DNA from: Duncaniella freteri
GTDB taxonomy: Bacteria; Bacteroidota; Bacteroidia; Bacteroidales; Muribaculaceae
Assembly (NCBI RefSeq): GCF_004766125.1
Contig: NZ_SJSA01000004.1
Coordinates: forward strand, 1 to 30,399
Reading direction: 5' to 3'
Length of the DNA stretch: 30,399 bases
Of this stretch, positions 1 to 8,499 are shown in pieces. A program made the translations under genes and the position numbers. Numbering within the stretch: the stretch's first letter is position 1; each line of letters begins with the position of its first letter. The notes beneath the pieces are model-generated. The model worked only from the letters and a program-made list of their open reading frames with translations, searched no databases and was not told the DNA's origin.

Positions 1-1653
1 AAAGCAGGATTGATGACTGCCGCCGACAAAGTAAAGTTACAGAGCGCATACGACACCGCCCAGGCAGCCAAAGATACGGCCAATACCGCCAAATCTAAGG
101 CCGAGTCCGCTCAGTCAAGCGTTACGGCACTATCCGATAAGATTGGTGCCCCTAATGGTATTGCTCCACTTGATGCCAATGCAAAGGTGCCTGCCGCCAA
201 CCTTCCCGGCTTCGTAGATGATGTCGTAGAGTTTAACGCTATGGTAAGTGGCGTTACTTCGCAAATGGCATCTTCAATCCATAAATCGACCGACGCAGGT
301 TGCATGGTAGTGTATGACACCGACAACGACGTATTCCTTCTCGCAGTGTCGAAAGTTGCTGTTTCAGATAATACTCAATGGGGAATTATCAAACGCCCCA
401 TCAAGAATCTGAATGCCGCCACTCCCGCTGTTGAAGGTGGAACCCTCCAACAGCAAATCAATGTGTCGGATTACTGGCAGATTCAAAACGGTGGCGCAAG
501 CCTCATTCTCACGCAGTTCACATACTACAACAACTGGCTCGACGCTGATGCCTATGGAACAGGCACAGCCGCAGGTCGTGTGCCCGAAGGAGGCAAGATT
601 TACACCTGCACCTCGGACAACAAGACCTTCCGTTGGAGCGGTTCTGAACTCGTAACCATTGGCTCTGACCTTGCACTTGGACACACTGCAAGCACCGCTT
701 TTCCCGGTGATGAGGGCGCACAGCTTCAAGAAGATTTAAAGGACACCCGTGATGAAGTTCAAAATGAGTCCATGCGTGTCAATAATATCGGTATATTACC
801 CTTTGACGGATTCTATGAGGACAACCCTGACCAAAGCACCGGCGTTTGGTATCGCCGTTATCCTGCCAATGAGGGAGGCACCTGCTGTATGTGGTCAAAC
901 AAATTTCCAGAAGGGTATCATCCTACCGACTACAACACCACTTTCCACGGGTTCCAAAAAATCCGTGAAGATAGAATTTTCCGTCTTGCAAACGACCTCT
1001 ACCGCTTTGATGGAGAGAATCTCGTTAAGGTCGGGGGCGCATCCGTCGGCAATGTCTATAACCTTACTGCCGAACTGCCGACACCTGACCCGGAAAAAAT
1101 CTTCTACACCCTCAACGATTCAACCGATAAATACTATGCCCCTGCCGCTGTATTAGCCCAGGGCAAAGCAAAAATCGGTATGGATATAACTTTCGCCATA
1201 GCCAAAGGCTCATGGAAAAGCTACAAATATATCGGTCTTACACTTGATGCCAACGATGTTCTTGACAAAGATAATTGGCTCGATCTTGCCGGAATGTCGG
1301 CAGGCTCGGAGCCGTTTGTCAACATCAATGCGGTATGTGAGGATAAGGATTACACCCTCTCACTTGCGATTCAGGCTCTGCTCGACCTCAAAGAGACCAC
1401 AGGCATAGACTATCGTAAGGAGGGTATGGTCATAACCTATCGCCGGAGTTCCAACCCCTTTGTTTGGGAGACCAAGCAATATCAAGGTGCGTTGACCGAC
1501 CTTACCGCAACCAATGAGGCCCAATGGGTTGACTTCGGCAATGGCGGAGGCGGTAAGGTGGAAACCTCAGACACGCCGGAGAAAGATGGCAAAGACGCAC
1601 TATCCACCGGCGGGGCCTACGAGATTCAACAAAAACCAGTTCGCCGGTCTTGA
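1..1653 (+). CDS. Large phage tail fibre/tail protein, N-terminal part (5' partial)
   Basis: The frame is already open at base 1 and reads K-A-G-L-M-T-A-A-D-K-V-K-L. This resembles the GLM(S/T)AADK-KL motif common in phage tail fibres, so the true start is probably upstream and TTG 10 or ATG 13 are internal. Residues about 15-45 are an Ala/Lys/Thr-rich probable coiled coil. The rest has repeated W/Y-rich segments typical of fibre shaft modules (FRWSG, NVYNLTAEL, TNEAQWVDFGNGG). The frame stops at 1651 just after the run of five A at 1631-1635. Removing one A would continue straight into the frame of the next ORF (EIQQ-NQFAGLEMV). I therefore read this as the front of the same giant tail protein, broken by a +1 frameshift or an assembly indel. 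The fibre family is inferred from composition and context. Confidence 0.7.
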   Translation, partial: KAGLMTAADKVKLQSAYDTAQAAKDTANTAKSKAESAQSSVTALSDKIGAPNGIAPLDANAKVPAANLPGFVDDVVEFNAMVSGVTSQMASSIHKSTDAGCMVVYDTDNDVFLLAVSKVAVSDNTQWGIIKRPIKNLNAATPAVEGGTLQQQINVSDYWQIQNGGASLILTQFTYYNNWLDADAYGTGTAAGRVPEGGKIYTCTSDNKTFRWSGSELVTIGSDLALGHTASTAFPGDEGAQLQEDLKDTRDEVQNESMRVNNIGILPFDGFYEDNPDQSTGVWYRRYPANEGGTCCMWSNKFPEGYHPTDYNTTFHGFQKIREDRIFRLANDLYRFDGENLVKVGGASVGNVYNLTAELPTPDPEKIFYTLNDSTDKYYAPAAVLAQGKAKIGMDITFAIAKGSWKSYKYIGLTLDANDVLDKDNWLDLAGMSAGSEPFVNINAVCEDKDYTLSLAIQALLDLKETTGIDYRKEGMVITYRRSSNPFVWETKQYQGALTDLTATNEAQWVDFGNGGGGKVETSDTPEKDGKDALSTGGAYEIQQKPVRRS

Positions 1654-4600
1654 AATGGTTCCCGACCCGACGGATTATATAATCCAGGGTGTGAGCAAAG
1701 CTGGCAACCCCATAGGCGACAGCATCAAGATTCCGAAGAGCAACGGGGCCGGAACAGCAAGCGGCAGCACACTTACAATCTACTGCGATCAGGCGGTATG
1801 GGGTGCTTTCGGCAGTGAGGTTTCACTTATGGTTGCTATCAAGAGCGTAAGTTACGATGGCGAGGATGAGGTTCTCGGAACAATCCGAACCATCAGTATC
1901 ATTGACCCCGTGACCAACATTGAACTCTGGAGCGAGGTTAAGAACGAGCGTTCATCAACGAGTGCCGCCGACTTGAAATTCAAGTTTGATTTCACCGACT
2001 TCATCACATCAGCATCGAGCCGAGATTTCATCATTCAGGCTACCGATGCCGATGGCAACCGCCGAACCAAGACCATCACCGTTACCGCTGTCGATGTTAC
2101 CTGCACCTGCATACAGACCCTCAACTATTCAACATCAACCGCACTGGAAGTAGGCGTTAACCGAGACAAGAGTCTGCCGATGTATAAGTTTGAGAACAAC
2201 GTGTCAACGCGCCTCGGTATTCTCGTTACTACCGAGATGTTCTACAACGGTGAGTGGCGTACACTCGGCACGGCCACTGTTGTTGATTCGTACTCCCACA
2301 ACATATCCATCAATCCGTGCAATGTATTCGGAGGTGGAGAGCGTCTGGAACACGGTGCATATCCAATCCGTATTCAAGGCAAAGACCTTGCGTCCGGCGT
2401 TGTCGGCAATATGGTGTATACCGCCGTGATGTGTGTTGATTCCACCAACGCCACGCCTATTGTCGTAATGCGTTACGATGATCGCACTGAGGGCAAAGTG
2501 CGCCTGTACGATTCAATATCTGTCGATGTGGCGGCATATACTCCCGGCAAGACCAATACTCCGGTAGAGGTGATGATTGACGGGCATATTGCGACCACCG
2601 TCAATTGTCCCATCGGTCAGCCTTACAATGTGAGCAAGCAGATACAAGGATATGCCACCGACGGCTCAAAGAGCTTTGATGTGTACGCCCGGAGCGGAGC
2701 AAGCAAAAGTGAAACTATCACGCTTACCGTTGAGGGGTCTGCTATCGACGCATCTTTGAAAGAGGGTGCGCTGTTCTCGTTTGATTTCTCCACCAGAAGC
2801 AACACCGAGACCGACCACAGAATCATTGACAACGGCTATGAGATGACTCTGAACGGCTGTAACTATAACTCCAATGGTTTTGTCAATGTTCTTGGCGAAA
2901 CGGTATGCCGTATTGCAGAGAATGTAACCGCTGAGATTCCTTATGCACCGTTCTCATCTGCCGCTTTGGAGACTGCCGGAGCCGCAATCCAGTTAGCGTT
3001 CTCTACAAAGAGTATCAAGGATAAGAACGCTATGCTCTGTGAGTGCTATGACCCGACAGCCGGTGTGGGTTTCTATATTCGCGGCAATGAGATTGTCCTC
3101 AGTGTCCTTAACGGAACACCCAAGCAGCAGCGCGTCGGATTCAAATGTGGTGAGAAGATCACTGTTGCCGTTGTTGTGGAACCCGGCACAAAGTATGTTA
3201 CCTACAAGGGTATCAACTATTCCTTTGTCAAACTGTATGTCAATGGTGAGGAATGTGCCGCCATCGGTTATCAGCCCGGTACAAGCGCACTCCGCCAAAG
3301 CAAGAACATCACGTTCAACTCTGCCAATGGCGATTTCAACCTCAACTACATCATGCCTTATTCAAGTTACATGGAATGGTTGCAGGCGTTCCGTAACTAC
3401 CTCTGCAAACTGAGTAATGTTACCGCCATGATTGCCGAGTATGACAAAGAGAATGTGCTTGATACCACCGGCAAACCCTCTATGTCGCTCATGGCGGCAA
3501 AAGGTATGCCTTACTATGTCATTGTTGCAGATCAGACCACGTTCAACAACTTTGACTATGCCCTCAACGGCGGAACTTCCACCTCTGACCAATTCGCCTG
3601 CACGCTTTACTACTACAATCCACAGCACCCGGAATGTAACTTTAAGGCGATAAATGTTCTTTGGCGTCGGCAGGGTACCACCTCGGCACAACGCCCGGAG
3701 AAGAATGACCGATTCAACTTCAATAAGAAGAACAAGACCACGGGACTCAAGGCGACTGTAACTCTGCTGAATCCCGATGACAGCACCGAACTCGGCCGTA
3801 AGGCGATACTTGCCGCCAAGCATAACAAAGTATTCGTTCACGAGACCGGGCATTTTGTCGATGTTATCACAGTAAAGAAAGACTACTCTGACAGCTCGAT
3901 GGCGAATGACTGTGGCGTTTGCGACCTCATGAACGCCACGTTCCGCTCCCTCGGCTCATCTTACCTCACGCCGGCGCAACGCGCCTTTGACGGTACCCAA
4001 GACCTCGGAGACGGTGATATACTCACGGGTATTCAGATGGATCACTCCACAAAGAATCACCCCATCGCTTATTTCCGTGCAACGACAGACACCTTGCAGG
4101 ATGCTTGGTTTCAGGCTCGTGGTAATTGGAAAGAGGATAAGGGCGAGCAGGTGGCTCTTGGATTCAAGGACACACCCGGCTACAACCTCGGATGTCTTAA
4201 CTACGGTGATTTTGTGGAGTATTTCGGTACACCCGATGAGACTCTTGCCCAGACAGAGGCGCGATTCAAGGCAGACCCCGAAACCAATACTGAAAAGGCA
4301 CACGGAAACGTGTATCTCATATCTCAGTATTGCGGTCGAGATTATGCAATATATCGCTACAAGAACGGAGCATGGACTCGTTCAACCGGCTCAATGAAGC
4401 AAGTAAACGGGAAATGGGTCGTTACTGGAGATGTTCTTAACCCCGTGACGGGTTATGAACTGTTGCAGTATGCCGGAATGGACTGGTGGCAGGGTGTAAA
4501 CACTGTCGAGGATATGATGAAACCGACTACGCAGAAATCCTCATGGGTGAACAAACTCGGACTCGCTGCCACTGAATACCCGGCTTGGACATACTACTTT

Positions 4601-6730
4601 GAGTGTATGGTCGATGATGATCAGCTTCAGGAAGACCTGGCACTCGGCAAAAAGGTTCCTTACGACCTGTTCAATATGCTCAGGTTCTTTGATTCATGCG
4701 ACTATTCTAAAGTAACGGGATGGGAGAAGATATGGAAGGAGAACGCCTATCGCTATATGTCGCTGGAGTCGGCTATGGCATACACCGCGTTCACCGACTA
4801 TCTCGCCGCCGTCGATCAGCGTGCAAAGAATATGCAGCCTATGTTCTTCCTTGAAGATGGGTGTTCTGTTGAGAATGGCGTTTACTCCGGCTACCGCAAC
4901 ATGGAGCCAACCCGAATGTATCTCAATAAAGTGTATGACTGCGATACTTGCAACGGAGCAGACAACGACGGTGGACGCGATATTGATGCGGAGGTTGACC
5001 CCAACAAGATGACTGATGAGGCTACCGGATACACTAACCCCTACATGGGTTATGGCTCCGTGCTGTTCAACAATATCGACCGTCAGCAAGAGTGCTGGAA
5101 TAGCAACGATCTCGGAGTAACGACAATCTCCTTAAAGAGCGTTGTGAACCGAATGCGCAATCAGACAGCCGAGATTGGCGGAAAGACAATGGCTCCATTC
5201 TCACCGGATGGCGCAATGTATTTCTTTGTAGAGAGCCGTCTGATGTTCTGGCCCAAGACCATAGCGACCTATGATTGCGAATCAAAGTATATTGACAAGA
5301 CACACTTTGCCAATATGCCATACTTCTATGCCCTGCATGGTCTCGGCTTGACATCGCTACCCCGATTCATCGAGCAGCGTTGGGCAATCCGCGACGGTTA
5401 CTATCAGACCGGCGATTTCTTCACCAATCCCCTCAGCGGTCGTGTGTCGGCAATTTCCTCTAAATCCAAAATCTATATCACGGCAGCCGCTACGGGCTAC
5501 TTCGGTATAGGTAATGATGCGAGCGGTCAGTTGTCTGAAACCGTCTATCTCGAGGCGGGTCAGAGCCATGCTTTTACTGATTTTGCACACGATTCGGGTG
5601 CGCTGCTCTACATCTACAATCCCGGGCGAATGAGTCGCATTGACCTGTCAGAGATGTCGCTTGCGTTCCACTTTGACGATTTGAGCAAGCTGGAACTTGC
5701 CGAAGAGATTATCCTTGGCGGTAACAAACACTCGGCAAATACCTCGCTTAACGGCTTTAACCCCCTCGGTTCAATAGTTCTTGGCGATTTGCCGTTCTTG
5801 CGTGTGCTTGATGTCAGCCTCACAACGGCTACGAGTATCGACGCAAGCGGATGCCCTCGTGTTGAAAGCATCATCGCCAACAATACGGAGCTGACAACGT
5901 GTAACCTTGCACAGACTTCCCCGATTGAGACGCTGACACTCCCGGCTACAATGACATCGCTTGAACTCGTCAACCTGCCTAACCTCTCTTTCCCCGGCGG
6001 TCTTACCATTGAAAGTGTCGGCAGTATCACGCGCCTTTGGGTTGAGGGTAGCAAGTATATCGACACCGAGACACTTCTGCTTGATGTGGCCCGCGCCGGT
6101 GCCATCCGAGAGGTACGAATACCCGATGTGAACGTAACGGCATCCGTTACCGTTCTGCGACTGCTCCGCAATTCCGGTGCCATAGGTCTTGATGCCTCCG
6201 GCGCCGCCTATGAGGAAAGCAATCAGTGTTCAGGTGTGATCGGCCGATGGATTCTTACAGAACTCATCAAGGAAGAGGATAGCGACGGTCTCGCCGGACT
6301 CAATAGCCTCAACCGCTACTTCCCCGAATTGGAGGTTATCAACTCACAGTATTCTCATATCTGCTTTTCAGATTTTGAGAACGACACCGAGAATATAACC
6401 AACATGGATGACAGCACGGGCTACAAGTTCGGCAATGCTTACACCGTTCCCGGCCACTGGGCGAAAATCGAAGAACTGAGCCACGCCTACAAAGCCACGT
6501 TCAACTCCCGTGATGGCAAAATGCACCTCCGCCAAATCAGCGATGCCGATTATGGCAAGATGAAAGACGGCACGGATTATGACCCGGCCGACCTTGCAGG
6601 TGAGGGTTTCGACATCATGAAAGACATTTACCCCATTGGCGTAAGGGTGTCAACGACTTCAAGACTCAGGAGAAGCACACCTTCATCAGCTCATGTCCGA
6701 ATGAACCCATCTCAACCGCAACAAGGGTGA
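1586..6730 (+). CDS. Giant CotH/LamG-like tail protein (central part)
   Basis: About 1,700 residues in one frame. After the junction come two to three Ig-like beta segments (GSTLTIYCDQAVW; SISVDVAAYTPG), then a jelly-roll/LamG-like segment (ALFSFDFSTRS to KLYVNGEECAAIG). Next is a region resembling CotH-type phage tail proteins (VLWRRQGTTSAQRP followed by ITVKKDYSDSSMAN). The C-terminal third has leucine-rich beta-solenoid-like repeats (RVLDVS, IDASGCPRVESI, LTLPATMTSLELVNLP). Probable role: distal tail structure or host adhesion. Start is uncertain: ATG 1586 is the first ATG with reasonable spacing, ATG 1655 directly follows the upstream stop, and a continuous reading from the upstream frame is at least as likely. 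At 6631-6634 a four-C run separates this frame from the DGR target frame; coding sense continues in frame 1 as P-H-W-R-K-G-V-N-D-F. The last 32 codons here are probably out-of-frame. Confidence 0.7.
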   Translation: MAKTHYPPAGPTRFNKNQFAGLEMVPDPTDYIIQGVSKAGNPIGDSIKIPKSNGAGTASGSTLTIYCDQAVWGAFGSEVSLMVAIKSVSYDGEDEVLGTIRTISIIDPVTNIELWSEVKNERSSTSAADLKFKFDFTDFITSASSRDFIIQATDADGNRRTKTITVTAVDVTCTCIQTLNYSTSTALEVGVNRDKSLPMYKFENNVSTRLGILVTTEMFYNGEWRTLGTATVVDSYSHNISINPCNVFGGGERLEHGAYPIRIQGKDLASGVVGNMVYTAVMCVDSTNATPIVVMRYDDRTEGKVRLYDSISVDVAAYTPGKTNTPVEVMIDGHIATTVNCPIGQPYNVSKQIQGYATDGSKSFDVYARSGASKSETITLTVEGSAIDASLKEGALFSFDFSTRSNTETDHRIIDNGYEMTLNGCNYNSNGFVNVLGETVCRIAENVTAEIPYAPFSSAALETAGAAIQLAFSTKSIKDKNAMLCECYDPTAGVGFYIRGNEIVLSVLNGTPKQQRVGFKCGEKITVAVVVEPGTKYVTYKGINYSFVKLYVNGEECAAIGYQPGTSALRQSKNITFNSANGDFNLNYIMPYSSYMEWLQAFRNYLCKLSNVTAMIAEYDKENVLDTTGKPSMSLMAAKGMPYYVIVADQTTFNNFDYALNGGTSTSDQFACTLYYYNPQHPECNFKAINVLWRRQGTTSAQRPEKNDRFNFNKKNKTTGLKATVTLLNPDDSTELGRKAILAAKHNKVFVHETGHFVDVITVKKDYSDSSMANDCGVCDLMNATFRSLGSSYLTPAQRAFDGTQDLGDGDILTGIQMDHSTKNHPIAYFRATTDTLQDAWFQARGNWKEDKGEQVALGFKDTPGYNLGCLNYGDFVEYFGTPDETLAQTEARFKADPETNTEKAHGNVYLISQYCGRDYAIYRYKNGAWTRSTGSMKQVNGKWVVTGDVLNPVTGYELLQYAGMDWWQGVNTVEDMMKPTTQKSSWVNKLGLAATEYPAWTYYFECMVDDDQLQEDLALGKKVPYDLFNMLRFFDSCDYSKVTGWEKIWKENAYRYMSLESAMAYTAFTDYLAAVDQRAKNMQPMFFLEDGCSVENGVYSGYRNMEPTRMYLNKVYDCDTCNGADNDGGRDIDAEVDPNKMTDEATGYTNPYMGYGSVLFNNIDRQQECWNSNDLGVTTISLKSVVNRMRNQTAEIGGKTMAPFSPDGAMYFFVESRLMFWPKTIATYDCESKYIDKTHFANMPYFYALHGLGLTSLPRFIEQRWAIRDGYYQTGDFFTNPLSGRVSAISSKSKIYITAAATGYFGIGNDASGQLSETVYLEAGQSHAFTDFAHDSGALLYIYNPGRMSRIDLSEMSLAFHFDDLSKLELAEEIILGGNKHSANTSLNGFNPLGSIVLGDLPFLRVLDVSLTTATSIDASGCPRVESIIANNTELTTCNLAQTSPIETLTLPATMTSLELVNLPNLSFPGGLTIESVGSITRLWVEGSKYIDTETLLLDVARAGAIREVRIPDVNVTASVTVLRLLRNSGAIGLDASGAAYEESNQCSGVIGRWILTELIKEEDSDGLAGLNSLNRYFPELEVINSQYSHICFSDFENDTENITNMDDSTGYKFGNAYTVPGHWAKIEELSHAYKATFNSRDGKMHLRQISDADYGKMKDGTDYDPADLAGEGFDIMKDIYPIGVRVSTTSRLRRSTPSSAHVRMNPSQPQQG

Positions 6731-8028
6731 ACCGCAAGCATCTTGCCGATATTATGGTAAAATCTCTTGCCGCAATCTTCACCGACAATGTTGTTGCCGG
6801 CGGAGATTATGAGATTACCGACAACCCCAACATGAATGTCTACGAACTTGATGTTGCGGGTATGAAACAAGTCCGCTGGCCCGGAGTCAACAACGCCATG
6901 ATTGGTGCCGTGTTTGTCGGAGAAGATGGAAAGGTTATCAAGAAGTTCAACATGAGCGTCGGTGCCGCACTGTTCGACTTTGTGAACGGCGAGTATGTCT
7001 ATACGGATGTTCCTAACGGAGCGGTCAAAATCGTGTTTACATCACCTGTCGGATTTGACAATCTGGAGGCGATAGCCGTTGACAGCTCGGCAGTCGAGGC
7101 GATAGAACCCGATTGGGTGTATATCGGTGGCTCCCTTGACAACCCTGCCATCCGTGAACTCGTAGGCGTGTATGGTATGACACTTGACTCTCTTATGCGC
7201 GCCCGCTCAATCAGCGGTGCCGTTACCAAGCGAGGCGAGAACAACAATACCATCAATCCCGATTGGCAGTATGATAACGATGGTAATCTTACCAACGCCA
7301 CGGTACCCTCATCAACTATGACGGGTTCCGCCGCCAACCTCATCAATCTGTGTCGTATGCGCGGCCCCGGTTTTTACAGCATCGACTACGAGATGAGAAT
7401 TGACATTGATAACCTTGTTCTCGGCATCATAGGTGATCGCGATGTTCAGGCAGTGTGCGGTTATGGTTGCGGTTCCGGATATTCCACCGGTGCCAACGGC
7501 ATGAACGCCTACGGCAACGTGACCAGACGCTGGAATGGCGGTAACACAGGCAATATCATCTTCGGCATTCAGAACTATGTCGGCTGTAACTCCGAGTGGC
7601 AGGACAATGTAGCGGTCAATGTGCCGAGCTTTGTAGAAATGCGCCGCCAGCGATATGCAGAGGTTGCAGCGTTCCCGATTGACGCCAAGTGGCATATCTA
7701 TAATCCGCTCACTAAGACGGAGCGTGTCGTGCAGGGTATCACGGATACCAACGGAATGTGTGTCGCCCGTGTCAAACATGGCCGCTATTGCGACATGATA
7801 GCCTCTCGCTGTACCACTGACACAAGCAAATACAACGAGAACTATTCCGACGGCCATTGGTACACAGCCGGGCGAAGCCGTGTCCCTCTGCGGTCGGGCT
7901 ACAGCGCGTATGCGCATGGCGGTCTCGCGGACTCGGCTGCGAATAACGCCGGGACGTACTCGGGCGTGAGCTGCGGCGTGCGGCTGGCCTTCAGAGGCGA
8001 GTGCGTGTTCGACGACGAGGCAGCGTAA
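6727..8028 (+). CDS. DGR target protein: receptor-binding tail tip with C-terminal variable region
   Basis: GTG 6727 is the first start in this frame, but coding sense extends upstream to about 6632 (W-R-K-G-V-N-D-F-K-T-Q-E-K), so it is probably the C-terminal section of the giant tail protein. Residues about 130-380 are Gly/Asn/Tyr-rich (RMRGPGFYSIDYEM, YGCGSGYSTGANG, WNGGNTGNIIFG). The last about 50 residues are the variable region: RVPLRSGYSAYAHGG to CGVRLAF, similar in shape to the C-type-lectin-like ends of known DGR targets (xRVPLRGG...NNAG...GVR). Compared with the template repeat, 13 changes fall on TR adenines and 2 do not. The protein ends in GECVFDDEAA with TAA inside the downstream hairpin. 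In known DGRs such proteins bind the host surface, and diversification alters ligand choice; that role is inferred here from family and tail context. Confidence 0.85.
   Translation: MNRKHLADIMVKSLAAIFTDNVVAGGDYEITDNPNMNVYELDVAGMKQVRWPGVNNAMIGAVFVGEDGKVIKKFNMSVGAALFDFVNGEYVYTDVPNGAVKIVFTSPVGFDNLEAIAVDSSAVEAIEPDWVYIGGSLDNPAIRELVGVYGMTLDSLMRARSISGAVTKRGENNNTINPDWQYDNDGNLTNATVPSSTMTGSAANLINLCRMRGPGFYSIDYEMRIDIDNLVLGIIGDRDVQAVCGYGCGSGYSTGANGMNAYGNVTRRWNGGNTGNIIFGIQNYVGCNSEWQDNVAVNVPSFVEMRRQRYAEVAAFPIDAKWHIYNPLTKTERVVQGITDTNGMCVARVKHGRYCDMIASRCTTDTSKYNENYSDGHWYTAGRSRVPLRSGYSAYAHGGLADSAANNAGTYSGVSCGVRLAFRGECVFDDEAA
7877..7986 (+). other. DGR variable region VR1 (expressed)
   Basis: Aligns without gaps to TR 8500-8609 at an offset of 623. 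Substitutions at TR adenines: 8520, 8523, 8527, 8532, 8538, 8559, 8560, 8580, 8586, 8587, 8589, 8593 and 8596 (13 of 25 TR adenines). Two others are not at adenines: T8553 to G and C8590 to T. The first 20 bases (no A in the TR) and the final CGGCGTGCGGCTG are invariant; the latter is the likely initiation-of-mutagenic-homing segment. In frame, TR Asn codons become Y, S, Y, H, A, Y, G and S. Confidence 0.95.
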
Positions 8029-8048
8029 AACGCAGAGCGCGTTTTGCG
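8024..8048 (+). other. DGR-type hairpin/cruciform downstream of VR1
   Basis: A 10-bp stem with one G-T pair (arms 8024-8033 and 8039-8048) and the 5-nt loop AGAGC. It contains the stop codon of the target gene and lies 37 nt after the end of VR homology. A short hairpin just past VR is known to stimulate retrohoming in the Bordetella phage DGR. The same hairpin is repeated after VR2. The role here is inferred from position and structure. Confidence 0.7.
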
Positions 8049-8101
8049 AAAAAACGACAGAGGGAGAGCCGACCAACGGGAGGCTGCTCCTCTCTCTTTA
8101 T

Positions 8102-8116
8102 CCCGCCTCTGGCGGG
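8102..8116 (+). terminator. Hairpin after tail gene (copy A), possible terminator
   Basis: CCCGCC-TCT-GGCGGG, a 6-bp GC-only stem with a 3-nt loop, followed by an AT-rich but not purely T tract (TCGATAAATTTTGATTTTT). It is a plausible weak terminator for the tail operon; a structural role in the DGR locus is also possible. Confidence 0.45.
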
Positions 8117-8154
8117 TCGATAAATTTTGATTTTTCTAATTGACCGATTTTTAG

Positions 8155-8162
8155 TAATTTTG
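8155..8162 (+). promoter_or_regulatory. Bacteroidetes -7 element in copy A
   Basis: TAATTTTG matches TAnnTTTG exactly. It lies 25 nt upstream of the VR2 cassette, so VR2 could be transcribed from here. No -33 TTG at the usual 19-21 bp spacing is obvious, so the call rests on the -7 element and on the identical copy before the TR. Confidence 0.5.
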
Positions 8163-8187
8163 TACCCAAAAGGTAGATAACCTCAAT

Positions 8188-8297
8188 GCCGTGTCCCTCT
8201 GCGGTCGAGCGACAACGCGAATGCGGGTGGCGGTCTCGCGTACTCGGTTGCGAATTACGCCGGGACGGTCTCGGTCACGAGCTGCGGCGTGCGGCTG
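8188..8297 (+). other. Second DGR variable region VR2 (no open start; silent cassette)
   Basis: Aligns to TR 8500-8609 at an offset of 312. It has 12 substitutions, all at TR adenines: 8523, 8538, 8539, 8559, 8560, 8568, 8580, 8581, 8586, 8587, 8593 and 8596. There are no changes at the 85 non-A positions. The translation in VR frame (RVPLRSSDNANAGGGLAYSV and on) is open to the TAA at 8337. Just upstream in that frame is TAA (8179-8181) with no start codon between, so VR2 is not part of an ordinary gene. Its first 35 bases are closer to the TR than to VR1, while everything 3' of it is VR-type. This is what a TR x VR unequal crossover would leave, followed or accompanied by adenine mutagenesis. 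Confidence 0.92.
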
Positions 8298-8334
8298 GCC
8301 TTCAGAGGCGAGTGCGTGTTCGACGACGAGGCAG

Positions 8335-8359
8335 CGTAAAACGCAGAGCGCGTTTTGCG
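8335..8359 (+). other. DGR-type hairpin downstream of VR2
   Basis: Identical to the hairpin at 8024-8048 (10-bp stem, AGAGC loop). Its presence means VR2 keeps all visible cis features of a retrohoming target. Confidence 0.65.
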
Positions 8360-8413
8360 AAAAAACGACAGAGGGAGAGCCGACCAACGGGAGGCTGCTC
8401 CCTCTCTCTTTAT

Positions 8414-8428
8414 CCCGCCTCTGGCGGG
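8414..8428 (+). terminator. Hairpin upstream of TR promoter (copy B)
   Basis: Second copy of CCCGCC-TCT-GGCGGG. It would separate VR2 transcription from that of the TR if it acts as a terminator; it has only an AT-rich tail, so this is uncertain. Confidence 0.4.
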
Positions 8429-8466
8429 TCGATAAATTTTGATTTTTCTAATTGACCGATTTTTAG

Positions 8467-8474
8467 TAATTTTG
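8467..8474 (+). promoter_or_regulatory. Bacteroidetes -7 element for the TR/RT transcript
   Basis: TAATTTTG, an exact TAnnTTTG match, 25 nt before the first base of the template repeat. A start a few bases downstream would give an RNA that begins shortly before the TR and runs through the spacer into the RT gene, as DGR RNAs do. It is the best candidate promoter for the DGR RNA and RT. Confidence 0.55.
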
Positions 8475-8499
8475 TACCCAAAAGGTAGATAACCTCAAT

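Larger units (their letters stand above)
7877..8187 (+). repeat. Tandem duplication, copy A (VR1 + 3' end + spacer)
   Basis: A 311-bp unit beginning GCCGTGTCCCTCTGCGG and ending ACCTCAAT. It is followed immediately by a 312-bp copy and then by the template repeat, which starts with the same bases. Outside the variable region the two copies are identical by eye except for one C in a C-run (CC at 8089-8090 against CCC at 8400-8402). The unit holds VR1, the stop codon and its hairpin, a second hairpin and a promoter-like TAATTTTG. Confidence 0.95.
8188..8499 (+). repeat. Tandem duplication, copy B (VR2 + 3' end + spacer)
   Basis: A 312-bp second copy of 7877-8187. It carries a distinct variable region (VR2), the same stop codon and hairpin (8335-8359), the CCCGCC/GGCGGG hairpin (8414-8428) and the same promoter-like element (8467-8474). 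Near identity of the roughly 210 bp of flank argues for a recent duplication. Confidence 0.95.

Noticed and set aside
3839..3853. HETGH (HExxH) motif in the giant tail protein, suggesting a zinc peptidase
   Set aside because: It lies inside the CotH-like region with no peptidase-like surroundings or clear third ligand; chance occurrence is more likely.
7312..8076. Long minus-strand ORF antisense to the DGR target and its copy at 8151-8387
   Set aside because: Shadow of the VR coding frame; repeated in the duplication only because the DNA is duplicated.
8186..8455. Plus-strand ORFs covering VR2
   Set aside because: They read VR2 in frames different from the VR frame, giving Arg/Cys-rich nonsense; no evidence for expression.
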